This document shows positions 24,496 through 32,016 of a stretch of 34,409 nt of DNA, in pieces (positions within the stretch are counted from its first letter, which is position 1; each line of letters begins with the position of its first letter). The DNA is from Bryobacteraceae bacterium (GTDB taxonomy: Bacteria; Acidobacteriota; Terriglobia; Bryobacterales; Bryobacteraceae). The notes under the pieces are model-generated. The model searched no databases. It was not told the origin of the DNA and saw nothing but the letters and a program-made list of their open reading frames with translations. The stretch covers positions 1 through 34,409 of the forward strand of contig JAICXK010000022.1 of NCBI GenBank assembly GCA_025980435.1, read 5' to 3'. The translations under genes and the position numbers were made by a program.

Positions 24496-27400
24496 CTAAA
24501 AATAGAATTTCAAAGCGAATTGCAGCTCGCGCGGATCCCCCACGGTGTTGAAACTTCTGCCGAACGAACCAAGCGAGAAGGGCGAGTAAAACGAATTTGG
24601 ATTTGTAAAATTCGCGTGATTGAAGAGATTGAACGACTCGGCGCGAAATTCGACTTTCGTCGATTCAGTGATGGGAAAGCTCTTAAATAGGCTCAGGTCG
24701 ACATTCTGGAAGCCGGGCCCATGGAAATTACGCGCTCCGCAATTTCCGAACGTGCCCAGGGAAGGCACGGCAAATGCGTTCGCGTTCAGCCAGACGCCGT
24801 TTCGCGGATCGGTCGATGCGCCTGTAAACGGATCGCCAATGCAATCGGCGCGAGAATCGTGGGAGGGCCCTGTATTGCTGACATCGGGAGCGTTGATTTC
24901 AAACGCGGTGCCGGTTTGCAAGGTAACAATGGAGTTGATCTGCCAGCCGCCGAGAGCGCGAGCGCTCCAGCCGTCATTATTCAACAGCCATTTTCCTTTT
25001 CCGATCGGTAACTCGTAGGTAGCATAGCCAACGAACCTGTGCCGGATATCGAACAGCGAATCGCCGCGCTCGGCGCCGTAGTTATAAGCGTTTTGCGGAA
25101 AGGCTCCGCCTGTGAGATTGTCCACGAAATCGGAAATAGCATGGCTCCAGGTGTAACTGACGCCGTAAGATAAGCCCTTGCTGAAGCGGCGCCGCAGTGA
25201 AACCAGCAGCGCGTTGTAATCGGCATTGCCGTCGTTGGTTGCGAGTTCCAGAAATGCGTGGTCGCCGGTAGCGCTGTTGTTGAGATTTGCGTAGGGGAAC
25301 ACGACAATGGGAGAGCCGGTGGCATCGTATCCGGTTACGATTCCCTGATTTGCGTTCCGCAGCCGGTTCATCTTTCGGGCGTTGTTGCCGACATAGGTGA
25401 GGTCAAGAGCCGTGTTGCTTCCGAGTTGAATCTCCGGGCCGAAGCTGAATTGTTCTACATACGACGTCCGCTGGTTCGGATCCTGCGCGCGGACCTGCAG
25501 GCCGGGCAGATATAGGGCTGAAGAGCCGAACGATGGAAATCCGCCGCTGAGCAGGAATACAGGAGTGGAACTGCCTAGCTGCTGGGTCAAGCTGTTTGAA
25601 ACGACGAACGGAGGATTCAACGCAAGTATCGACTCTGAACCGATTCGCACGGATTGCTGGTAGAAGATGCCGAAGCCGCCGCGAAGCACGACCCGGCTCC
25701 AGGGCTGATAACTGAAACCAAATCGCGGGGCCCAGTCGTTTTTGTCGGGATGAATTAAGGAACGTTCGTACCAGCCCGAAGCGTTGGGGGCGGCGGTGAT
25801 GAAGCCGCCGCCATTGGCGGGGATAAAGTTCGAAACCTGGTTCTGGTGATTCAGAAGCGGAGAAAACAACTCATAACGCACGCCATAGGTGACAGTGAGA
25901 TTACGTCGGGCCCTCCAGGTGTCCTGAGCGTAAAAGCTATTCCCTTCCTTGTAATTATGGACAACTGTCGGAGTGGTGAACTGCGCCGAATCGACGTCGC
26001 CCAGAAGGAAATCGGGAACGCCGAACGATCCGTTATTGGTGTAAATTCCATTGACGAAAATTTGTCCCTGCGGCGATTCGATATCCAGGAAATTATCGCT
26101 CGGGTGCCGGTATTCATACCCGAACTTAAAGCTATGATCGCCCTTCAGCCAGCTCAGGTTATCGAGAAGCTGCCAGACCTGGGCGATCTGGAACTGCGGC
26201 CTCCATGGCGAAGAGCCGAGGCGCGTCAGGCCATTGATATTAATGGGAGGAATGCCAGCGGACTGCGGCCCGGCCGGTACTCCGCTAAGCCCGTATTGCG
26301 AGGCCAGCGATTCACCCAATTTCAAGCCGATGGGATCGCTGTGCGCGTAATCGCGGGTAAAGCCGCCGCGGAGCTCGTTGAAGACAGTCGGCGCAATGGT
26401 TTTATCCCAGGCGAGAGCCGCCGAATATTCGTGAATGTTGTATTGCGTGGCAAAGTTTCCGTTGCCGGCTACGGGATTACTGGTCCAGGGCGGGTCCTGG
26501 CGTCCTATGATGTATTCGCTATACCGGCCGAAGATGCGATTCCGTTCATTGAGTGAATGGTCGATGCGCACATCCCAGGAATGGGAGTCATTCGGCACGG
26601 AGTATTGGAACTGATAGTTGGGAGCGCCGGTCCAACTTCCAGGCTGCCCCTGCAGCGCAAGCGCGCCCGGGATGTTCGGGTCCGGGAACAAAGCAATCAA
26701 CTTGGCGGCGGTGGGATCGATGCAGCTTGCAGCGATCTTCGAACCCGCAACACACGCGCCCTGACCCGCAACCGGCGATGGGCTCAACGCGGGAGGCGGG
26801 AGCTCAACAAAATCTCCCTGCTTCATAAGCGGAGTGGGAACGGTAGAGAGCTGGGTCGTGGCAGTCCGGCTGGTAAAGAACTGAAAATCTCCGAAGAAAA
26901 AGGTGCGGTTCTTGATAATCGGACCGCCGATGGTTGCCCCGTACTGATTTTGAGTAAAATGCCCGCGTGGAACGCCGCCCTGGTTGTTGAAATAGGTGTT
27001 CGCATCCAGCGCGCTGTTCCGCAGAAACTCCCAGAGGTCGCCATGAAACTGGTTAGTTCCCGATTTGATGCTGGCGTTAATGACTGCGCCGGCGGCCGTC
27101 CCGAATTCGGCCGAATAGGTGCGCGTCTGAATCCGGAACTCCTGCAGCGCATCGGGCGGCGGCTGAATGACCTGCACCGTGCTCTCCTGCAAATTGGTTG
27201 AGCCGGAATTATTGTCGATGCCGTCCAGCGAAAAATAGTTCTGCGTTTCCCAATTGCCGTTGGAGCTGAACCGGTCGGGCGCGGTGTTGTTTGTATTGGT
27301 GAGATTTCGCGTGATGCCCGCCTCAAGCAGTGAGAGGTCGGAATAACGGCGCCCATTCAGCGGCAGATCGTTAATCTGCTGAGCCTGAACGACCGCGCCC

Positions 27401-27852
27401 ACATCGGCCGTCTGCGTCTGAAGAACCGGCGTGGCGCTGGTCACCTCCACGGTCTGGGTAGAGCGGCCCACTCTCAGATCGAAGTCGATTGCGGGCCGGG
27501 ATTGGACGTGAATCTGAATGCCAGGGCGGATTTCCGAATCGAAACCAGACGCGCTTGCCTTTACGGAGTAATTTCCCGGGATGAGCGCGGTCACCTGATA
27601 TTGTCCGTCCGCATTTGTTTCTGTATTGAATACGACACCGGTCGATTCGTTGGTGATGACAATGGATGCTTTAGGAATCGACGCGCCGGATTGGTCGGTA
27701 ACCGTGCCGACGATCGCACCGGTATCGATTTGAGCGACCGCAGGCAGTGCAAGGCAGAACAACAGGACCGCGGCTGCACTCAGGCTCAGCGCCCGCAGGT
27801 TCATTGCCCGCAGGTTTATTGAAAGATAACTAACACGCGCATTCAGCAACAT
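24496..27852 (-). CDS. Oar-like TonB-dependent receptor, operon partner of the PIG-L deacetylase
   Basis: A 1118-residue outer-membrane receptor. The signal region ends LALPAVAQ (about 39-41). A carboxypeptidase-regulatory-like domain covers about 45-125 (GAIVGTVTDQSGASIPKASI to GNYSVKASASGF), followed by a plug (VVQAQQINDLPLNGRRYSDL, AGAVINASIKSGTNQFHGDL) and a barrel closing with LQFALKFYF, an aromatic barrel-assembly signal. ATG 27852 is chosen because GGGAGG lies 7 bases ahead of it; an internal ATG at 27804 gives a more compact signal peptide but has no Shine-Dalgarno. The PIG-L gene follows after 6 bp. The divergent TPR gene starts only 49 bp away. It is paralogous to the receptor at 12241-15732 but clearly distinct in sequence. 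Substrate is unknown. Confidence 0.92.
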   Translation of the reverse strand: MLLNARVSYLSINLRAMNLRALSLSAAAVLLFCLALPAVAQIDTGAIVGTVTDQSGASIPKASIVITNESTGVVFNTETNADGQYQVTALIPGNYSVKASASGFDSEIRPGIQIHVQSRPAIDFDLRVGRSTQTVEVTSATPVLQTQTADVGAVVQAQQINDLPLNGRRYSDLSLLEAGITRNLTNTNNTAPDRFSSNGNWETQNYFSLDGIDNNSGSTNLQESTVQVIQPPPDALQEFRIQTRTYSAEFGTAAGAVINASIKSGTNQFHGDLWEFLRNSALDANTYFNNQGGVPRGHFTQNQYGATIGGPIIKNRTFFFGDFQFFTSRTATTQLSTVPTPLMKQGDFVELPPPALSPSPVAGQGACVAGSKIAASCIDPTAAKLIALFPDPNIPGALALQGQPGSWTGAPNYQFQYSVPNDSHSWDVRIDHSLNERNRIFGRYSEYIIGRQDPPWTSNPVAGNGNFATQYNIHEYSAALAWDKTIAPTVFNELRGGFTRDYAHSDPIGLKLGESLASQYGLSGVPAGPQSAGIPPININGLTRLGSSPWRPQFQIAQVWQLLDNLSWLKGDHSFKFGYEYRHPSDNFLDIESPQGQIFVNGIYTNNGSFGVPDFLLGDVDSAQFTTPTVVHNYKEGNSFYAQDTWRARRNLTVTYGVRYELFSPLLNHQNQVSNFIPANGGGFITAAPNASGWYERSLIHPDKNDWAPRFGFSYQPWSRVVLRGGFGIFYQQSVRIGSESILALNPPFVVSNSLTQQLGSSTPVFLLSGGFPSFGSSALYLPGLQVRAQDPNQRTSYVEQFSFGPEIQLGSNTALDLTYVGNNARKMNRLRNANQGIVTGYDATGSPIVVFPYANLNNSATGDHAFLELATNDGNADYNALLVSLRRRFSKGLSYGVSYTWSHAISDFVDNLTGGAFPQNAYNYGAERGDSLFDIRHRFVGYATYELPIGKGKWLLNNDGWSARALGGWQINSIVTLQTGTAFEINAPDVSNTGPSHDSRADCIGDPFTGASTDPRNGVWLNANAFAVPSLGTFGNCGARNFHGPGFQNVDLSLFKSFPITESTKVEFRAESFNLFNHANFTNPNSFYSPFSLGSFGRSFNTVGDPRELQFALKFYF
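27791..27820. repeat. 15-bp tandem duplication in the receptor signal-peptide region
   Basis: GCCCGCAGGTTCATT is followed directly by GCCCGCAGGTTTATT, differing at one base. On the coding strand the copies give INLRA then MNLRA. The copy holding ATG could be the original start and the other a duplicated version with ATA. Confidence 0.8.
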
Positions 27853-27859
27853 GTAGCAG

Positions 27860-27865
27860 CCTCCC
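27860..27865 (-). promoter_or_regulatory. Ribosome binding site for the second TonB receptor
   Basis: The minus strand reads GGGAGG, 7 bases before ATG 27852. It supports the longer N-terminus over the internal ATG at 27804. Confidence 0.6.
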
Positions 27866-27901
27866 AGGTAAGTAGCAAAAGTCTATCATTGCTGATGCAG
27901 T

Positions 27902-29131
27902 ATGTTTAGCCGCCGTCGCAAGCTCCTTCTATTTGCCTTGTGCGCCGCCCTGCTGCACGCCGAGCCGCGGCAGGCAACGGACGATCAGAAGCTGGGCGAG
28001 GCGGCGGGCCTGGCGCGACAACACCGATTCGCTGAGGCTGAACGGCTGATGCGGGGCGTAGATTCGCCGGAAGATCCGATCCGCGGCATTGCGTTTCACC
28101 GTCTCCGGGCCGCGATTGCCGCCGGGCTGCAGCGGCCGAAAGAGTCTGCCGAGGAGATGCGCGCCGCGTTACGGTTGTCACCTGGAGATCCGGTTCTTCT
28201 AAAGGCTACTGCCGTTGCAGACCTGGTCTGGTTAGATGCGCAGATAAAGATGCGCTCGCACCGCGATTTGCCGGCGACTATCGCGGATGTGCAGGATTTG
28301 AAAGCAAAAGGTCTTCAAGATACCGGCGAAATCGAGGCGCTCCTCGGCGAAGCGTACGAGGCCTTAGGCGATAGCGTTTCCGCCGCCCGAAGTCTTCAAG
28401 AAGCGGTACGGTTGTCACCCCAAGAGGAGGGGTTTCGGATTGAGTTGGCAATCGAACTGATGCGGCATCAAACCTACGAACCGGCGGTTGCCATCCTGAA
28501 GCAATCGATGATCGATTTCCCGCGATCGGCGCGCACCCGCACGGCGTTCGCGCTGACTCTATTTTTGTCCGGAAAGGAACAGGAGGGAATCGCGCAGCTT
28601 CTGGAAGCGATTTCGCTGGATCCGGCATTTACGCCGGCAATCCGGTATCTCGGCTACATTGCTAGCAACGAAGGCCCTGCTCCGGAGCAACGCGTGGTGA
28701 AGACGGAGTGCGATTACGCGGATGCTCACGCGTCAGACAACGAGTCCAATACGTATTGCGGCGCCCTGGAGGCTCGACTGGCGGCAAACAATCCGGAGAC
28801 AGCAAACTGGAAGCCAATTCTAGATCGCCTGGCTATCGCCGCTTCCCGAGCTCCAGCCAGCAGTATCGCGCGCTGCGAATATGGCAAAGCGCTCTATCAA
28901 ACCCATGACTGGACACGGGCGCGCCAGGAGCTCCAGGCCTGCGTACATCTGGACCCGAACTCGATTGAGGGACACTATCGCCTTGCCCGTGTCTATGAGA
29001 GGCTCGGCGAAGGAGATCTGGCCCGGAGAGAACTGGCGCTACGCGCCGAAGCGTCGAGTAGATTGGCGGCCGCAAACGATGCTCGCGAACAATCCGTAAG
29101 AGGATTTCTCTACACCATGGGGGCGAGATAA
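27902..29131 (+). CDS. Exported TPR-repeat protein
   Basis: A 409-residue protein with a basic, hydrophobic N-terminus (MFSRRRKLLLFALCAALLHAEP) that looks like a Sec signal cleaved near HAEP. The rest is helical with tetratricopeptide repeats: AAGLARQHRFAEAERLMRG, LLGEAYEALGDSVSAARSLQ, ALTLFLSGKEQEGIAQLLEA, YGKALYQTHDWTRARQELQA and YRLARVYERLGEGDLARREL show the A/G/Y/A/P spacing. TPRs mediate protein-protein contacts, and the partner is unknown. It may act in the periplasm. The gene starts 49 bp from the divergent TonB receptor and is followed after 14 bp by a membrane glycosyltransferase-like gene, with which it likely forms an operon. No Shine-Dalgarno is evident. Confidence 0.85.
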   Translation: MFSRRRKLLLFALCAALLHAEPRQATDDQKLGEAAGLARQHRFAEAERLMRGVDSPEDPIRGIAFHRLRAAIAAGLQRPKESAEEMRAALRLSPGDPVLLKATAVADLVWLDAQIKMRSHRDLPATIADVQDLKAKGLQDTGEIEALLGEAYEALGDSVSAARSLQEAVRLSPQEEGFRIELAIELMRHQTYEPAVAILKQSMIDFPRSARTRTAFALTLFLSGKEQEGIAQLLEAISLDPAFTPAIRYLGYIASNEGPAPEQRVVKTECDYADAHASDNESNTYCGALEARLAANNPETANWKPILDRLAIAASRAPASSIARCEYGKALYQTHDWTRARQELQACVHLDPNSIEGHYRLARVYERLGEGDLARRELALRAEASSRLAAANDAREQSVRGFLYTMGAR

Positions 29132-29145
29132 TAACGGTACGCGGA

Positions 29146-30669
29146 ATGGGCCAACCCTCTGTAGAGCAACCGCCGGCCCAATACACTGACCGCCGACACC
29201 GCGGCCGCGACATAGCGCTGTTCTCCGGCATCCTGGTCCTGATCTCCGGGGCACTCCTGGTTTATTCCCAGACGATGTCGTTTGTTTGGGACGAAGGCTT
29301 TCACCTGGTTGCCGCGCAGTTGATTAATGCGGGAAAGACTCCGTACATCGACTTCTGTTTTCCGCAGACCTTATTAAATGCATATTGGAACGCGGCCCTG
29401 ATGCGCTGGTTCGGCGAGAACTGGCGTGTGACCCACGTCGGAGCAACCTGTTTCGTTATCGCGGCCGTGTTTCTGATGGCCGATTTTGTGCGACGGCGAT
29501 TTCCGGTGAGAAACTGGCGCCTGGCATGCGCCATAACGATTGCTTGCATGATCGGGCTCGACGTAGTCGTTATGCAGTTCGGAACTGTTGCGCAAGCCTA
29601 TGGGATGGGCCTGTTCCTGACGGTAGCAGGTTTTCGCGCGGCAGTTGCTTGCATCGAACGCAATACCCCCACTCTGGCTTTTGTTAGCGGCCTGCTGGCC
29701 GGAGGAGCAGCAAGCGCTACGCTGCTGGCCGCGGCAGGCGCTCCGGTGATCCTGATCTGGATCTGTTTTTCCAACCGGGCGGGAAACCGTTGGGTTAAGT
29801 CCGCGGCCTTTCTTGCAGGCAGCCTGATTCCGTTCGCTCCGGTGTTCTGGCTCTTCGCAAAAGCGCCGCGCCAAACATTCTTCAACGTCGTTCAGTATCA
29901 GGCTTTGTTCCGTCGCGTGAACTGGGGAAAGCCGACCACACACGACATCGATGTTCTGAGCGACTGGCTGACTTCCACGCAGGCGCTGCTGATGGGCGTA
30001 TTGGCCATCACGGGCGCATGGTTTGTCTGGAAAAAGAGCGACTGGAGCCGGGAACGGCGGGCGGAATTCTATCTGGCCGCATGGCTCTCATTGGTTCCAG
30101 GCGTGTACATTGCCACAGCCCACCCGACGTTCGGGCGTTATTTCATTTTCGTGATTCCATTCATGGCGATGCTCGCCGCAGCGGGCCTGTATGTAATCGG
30201 ATCGAAACTGGGGAGTCCCGCGCGAAGCTTCTGGCCTGCCGCACTGGTCAGCATTCTGATTGTCTTGTGCCTGGGAAAGCAGCTCTATGGAGACCGCGAT
30301 GCCGTGCAGTGGAAGGATTACGAGAAGATCGCCAAGAAAATAGAGCAGGTAACGCCCCGGAATGAAATCTTTATGGCCGATGAACTAGTATATTTTCTGC
30401 TGCAGCGCATGCCGCCACCCGGAATGGAATTTTCGTATTCACACAAGCTAAAGCTGCCGAAGAAGCAGGAAGATCTCTACCACATCATTTCCGAAGGTGA
30501 ATTAAAAAAAGAAGTGCAGTCCGGCCGGTTCTATACGGTCGAGACGTGCAAGGACGATACCATCGACGCCTTCGGCCTGGACGATCTGTTTCCGAATAGC
30601 GTGGATATCGGCGACTGTTCGATTTATTGGGGAAAAGTGAAGCAGAGCGCCGCCGCGGCGCCCAACTAG
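29146..30669 (+). CDS. GT-C-type polytopic membrane glycosyltransferase-like protein
   Basis: A 507-residue inner-membrane protein with about ten hydrophobic segments, then a soluble periplasmic-type tail from roughly 390 (YEKIAKKIEQVTPRNEIFMA). The first large loop has FVWDEGFHLV with Asp49-Glu50, the acidic pair typical of PMT/ArnT (GT39/GT83) lipid-linked sugar transferases, and THPTFGRYFIFVIPF-like segments further on resemble their later helices. Such enzymes move a sugar from a polyprenyl phosphate to a protein or lipid in the periplasm. Acceptor and donor are unknown. It follows the TPR gene by 14 bp on the same strand. A non-enzymatic membrane protein of this fold cannot be excluded. 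Confidence 0.75.
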   Translation: MGQPSVEQPPAQYTDRRHRGRDIALFSGILVLISGALLVYSQTMSFVWDEGFHLVAAQLINAGKTPYIDFCFPQTLLNAYWNAALMRWFGENWRVTHVGATCFVIAAVFLMADFVRRRFPVRNWRLACAITIACMIGLDVVVMQFGTVAQAYGMGLFLTVAGFRAAVACIERNTPTLAFVSGLLAGGAASATLLAAAGAPVILIWICFSNRAGNRWVKSAAFLAGSLIPFAPVFWLFAKAPRQTFFNVVQYQALFRRVNWGKPTTHDIDVLSDWLTSTQALLMGVLAITGAWFVWKKSDWSRERRAEFYLAAWLSLVPGVYIATAHPTFGRYFIFVIPFMAMLAAAGLYVIGSKLGSPARSFWPAALVSILIVLCLGKQLYGDRDAVQWKDYEKIAKKIEQVTPRNEIFMADELVYFLLQRMPPPGMEFSYSHKLKLPKKQEDLYHIISEGELKKEVQSGRFYTVETCKDDTIDAFGLDDLFPNSVDIGDCSIYWGKVKQSAAAAPN

Positions 30670-30671
30670 CA

Positions 30672-31100
30672 CTACTCCTGCCGATCGGATATCGTGCTGA
30701 ACACGATAGGCGGTCCCTGTTCCTGAACAATTTGCCAATCGGAAATCAGGACCGCGCCCCGGACACTCAGGCGAATCGACGCGGTAATGCGCCCCTCCCG
30801 ATATATAGCTGCCTCGATGGTATCGGGCGCGGTCTGCCTGGCGCTCAACTCGTCTCCAAACATACTGCCGGTAACCGCGTAAGTTTGGCCGTCAAGCCGT
30901 AATGAACACTCCACGTGCGTCTTGAGCCCGTTGGAGTATACGGAATCGGCGATGTAGTGAATCCCGTCCTCACGCTGCGTAAACACGGTAATTGAATTCG
31001 TCAGGCCCGGCATGGGTGTTTGTGAAGACACTTCGACAGACCTGAGCTTCCAGACTCCCCAGATGGGCGGCGGCTGCTGCTTCATTCCTGTTGTTGACAT
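30672..31100 (-). CDS. Hypothetical lipocalin-like protein, 142 residues
   Basis: Not a recognised family by eye. It is beta-rich, opens with PPIWGVWKLRSVEV after a short polar N-terminus, and has no signal peptide or membrane segment. The GxW start followed by alternating strands (ITVFTQREDGIHYIAD, ECSLRLDGQTYAV) recalls lipocalin-like small beta-barrels and the N-terminal part of the divergently encoded cytochrome protein (ISGVWKADLQKSK). ATG 31100 has AAAGGAAT just upstream. The stop is 2 bp from the convergent glycosyltransferase gene. It shares the 47-bp upstream gap with the cytochrome gene, so joint regulation is possible. Confidence 0.65.
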   Translation of the reverse strand: MSTTGMKQQPPPIWGVWKLRSVEVSSQTPMPGLTNSITVFTQREDGIHYIADSVYSNGLKTHVECSLRLDGQTYAVTGSMFGDELSARQTAPDTIEAAIYREGRITASIRLSVRGAVLISDWQIVQEQGPPIVFSTISDRQE

Positions 31101-31128
31101 GATTCCTTTATAGTCACAAACGATCCGC

Positions 31129-31137
31129 TGGTATACT
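31129..31137 (+). promoter_or_regulatory. Candidate extended -10 promoter for the cytochrome gene
   Basis: TGGTATACT is an extended -10 ending 10 bp before ATG 31148. Transcription would start about 4 nt before the ATG, giving a nearly leaderless mRNA. This fits the lack of a Shine-Dalgarno there. No clear -35. Confidence 0.4.
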
Positions 31138-31147
31138 CTCCCCAGTT

Positions 31148-31996
31148 ATGGTCAAGGTCATTGGATTGGCATTCATCAGCGCGTCTTTCTTGTGCGCGCA
31201 GTCGCCCAACATTAGCGGAGTCTGGAAAGCGGATTTACAAAAGAGCAAAATCGCCGGGCCTCCGATAAAGGGCTATACGGCAATCATTGAACAAAAACCC
31301 GAGGTCTTCAATCGGAGAACCGGAGAGAAGGCATTGGCGATTACTGAAACCGCCGCCGTAACAGGCGAGCACGGCCAGTTTCGCTCGGTTCTGACGTTCT
31401 TTGAAAGCGACAAACCGGTAGTCAGGCCGTATGAGGGCATTCCTACGAGACTCACCGGCGTCGCGGAAGGCAATACGATCACGGTGAATGGAGACGTAGC
31501 GGGCAGTACCCGCACCTTCAAACGCACCTATGAACTTTCGAATAATGGGCAGACGCTGACGATTAATGCTGTCGCGACGAACCATGACAAAGAGCGCCAG
31601 AGCACTTATGTTCTGACCAAGCAGCCGGACTCGGCGGGAGAGGCGCTGAGAGCGCCCGAGAAAACGGCGGAGCAAGGCTTTAAGAACGTAAAGACAGCGC
31701 TCAAAACGCTTCCCGAATCGCAGTTCATCGATCAAATGCGGTATATGGCATGGTCGCTGGGCAAAGACTGCGAATTCTGTCATGTACAAGGCCATTTCGA
31801 TTCCGACGATAAGAAAGAAAAGCGGACCGCGCGGAAGATGATCGAGATGGCGGAATCGATCGACCAGAACCACTTCGAGGGGCACCCGGAAGTCCGCTGC
31901 TTTACTTGCCACCAGCAGCACCCGCACCCCCTTTCTTATCCGCTGTTCCCGGACCAGATCAAGCAGCAGCAGACCGCCACGGCAAGAGCGAGGTAG
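31148..31996 (+). CDS. Exported PRC-type (CytoC_RC-like) dihaem cytochrome c with N-terminal beta domain
   Basis: A 282-residue secreted electron-transfer protein. A Sec signal is at 1-18 (SFLCAQ). Residues about 20-160 form a beta-rich domain that opens SGVWKADLQKSK. The C-terminal part (about 178-270) has two haem c motifs, CEFCH (208-212) and CFTCH (251-255), set in KTLPESQFIDQMRYMAWSLG and TARKMIEMAESIDQ, whose Met200 and Met231 are candidate axial ligands. This layout matches the photosynthetic reaction-centre cytochrome c subunit family, which is frequent in non-photosynthetic Acidobacteria and so implies no photosynthesis here. The family member in purple bacteria has four haems, so this is a two-haem half. 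The M14 peptidase gene follows 20 bp later. Confidence 0.88.
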   Translation: MVKVIGLAFISASFLCAQSPNISGVWKADLQKSKIAGPPIKGYTAIIEQKPEVFNRRTGEKALAITETAAVTGEHGQFRSVLTFFESDKPVVRPYEGIPTRLTGVAEGNTITVNGDVAGSTRTFKRTYELSNNGQTLTINAVATNHDKERQSTYVLTKQPDSAGEALRAPEKTAEQGFKNVKTALKTLPESQFIDQMRYMAWSLGKDCEFCHVQGHFDSDDKKEKRTARKMIEMAESIDQNHFEGHPEVRCFTCHQQHPHPLSYPLFPDQIKQQQTATARAR

Positions 31997-32016
31997 GCTG
32001 CCGGCGCATTGTGTAA

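Noticed and set aside
31148-31996. Photosynthesis, because of the reaction-centre cytochrome family match
   Set aside because: The family is common in non-phototrophic Acidobacteria, only two haem motifs are present and no other photosynthesis gene is seen.
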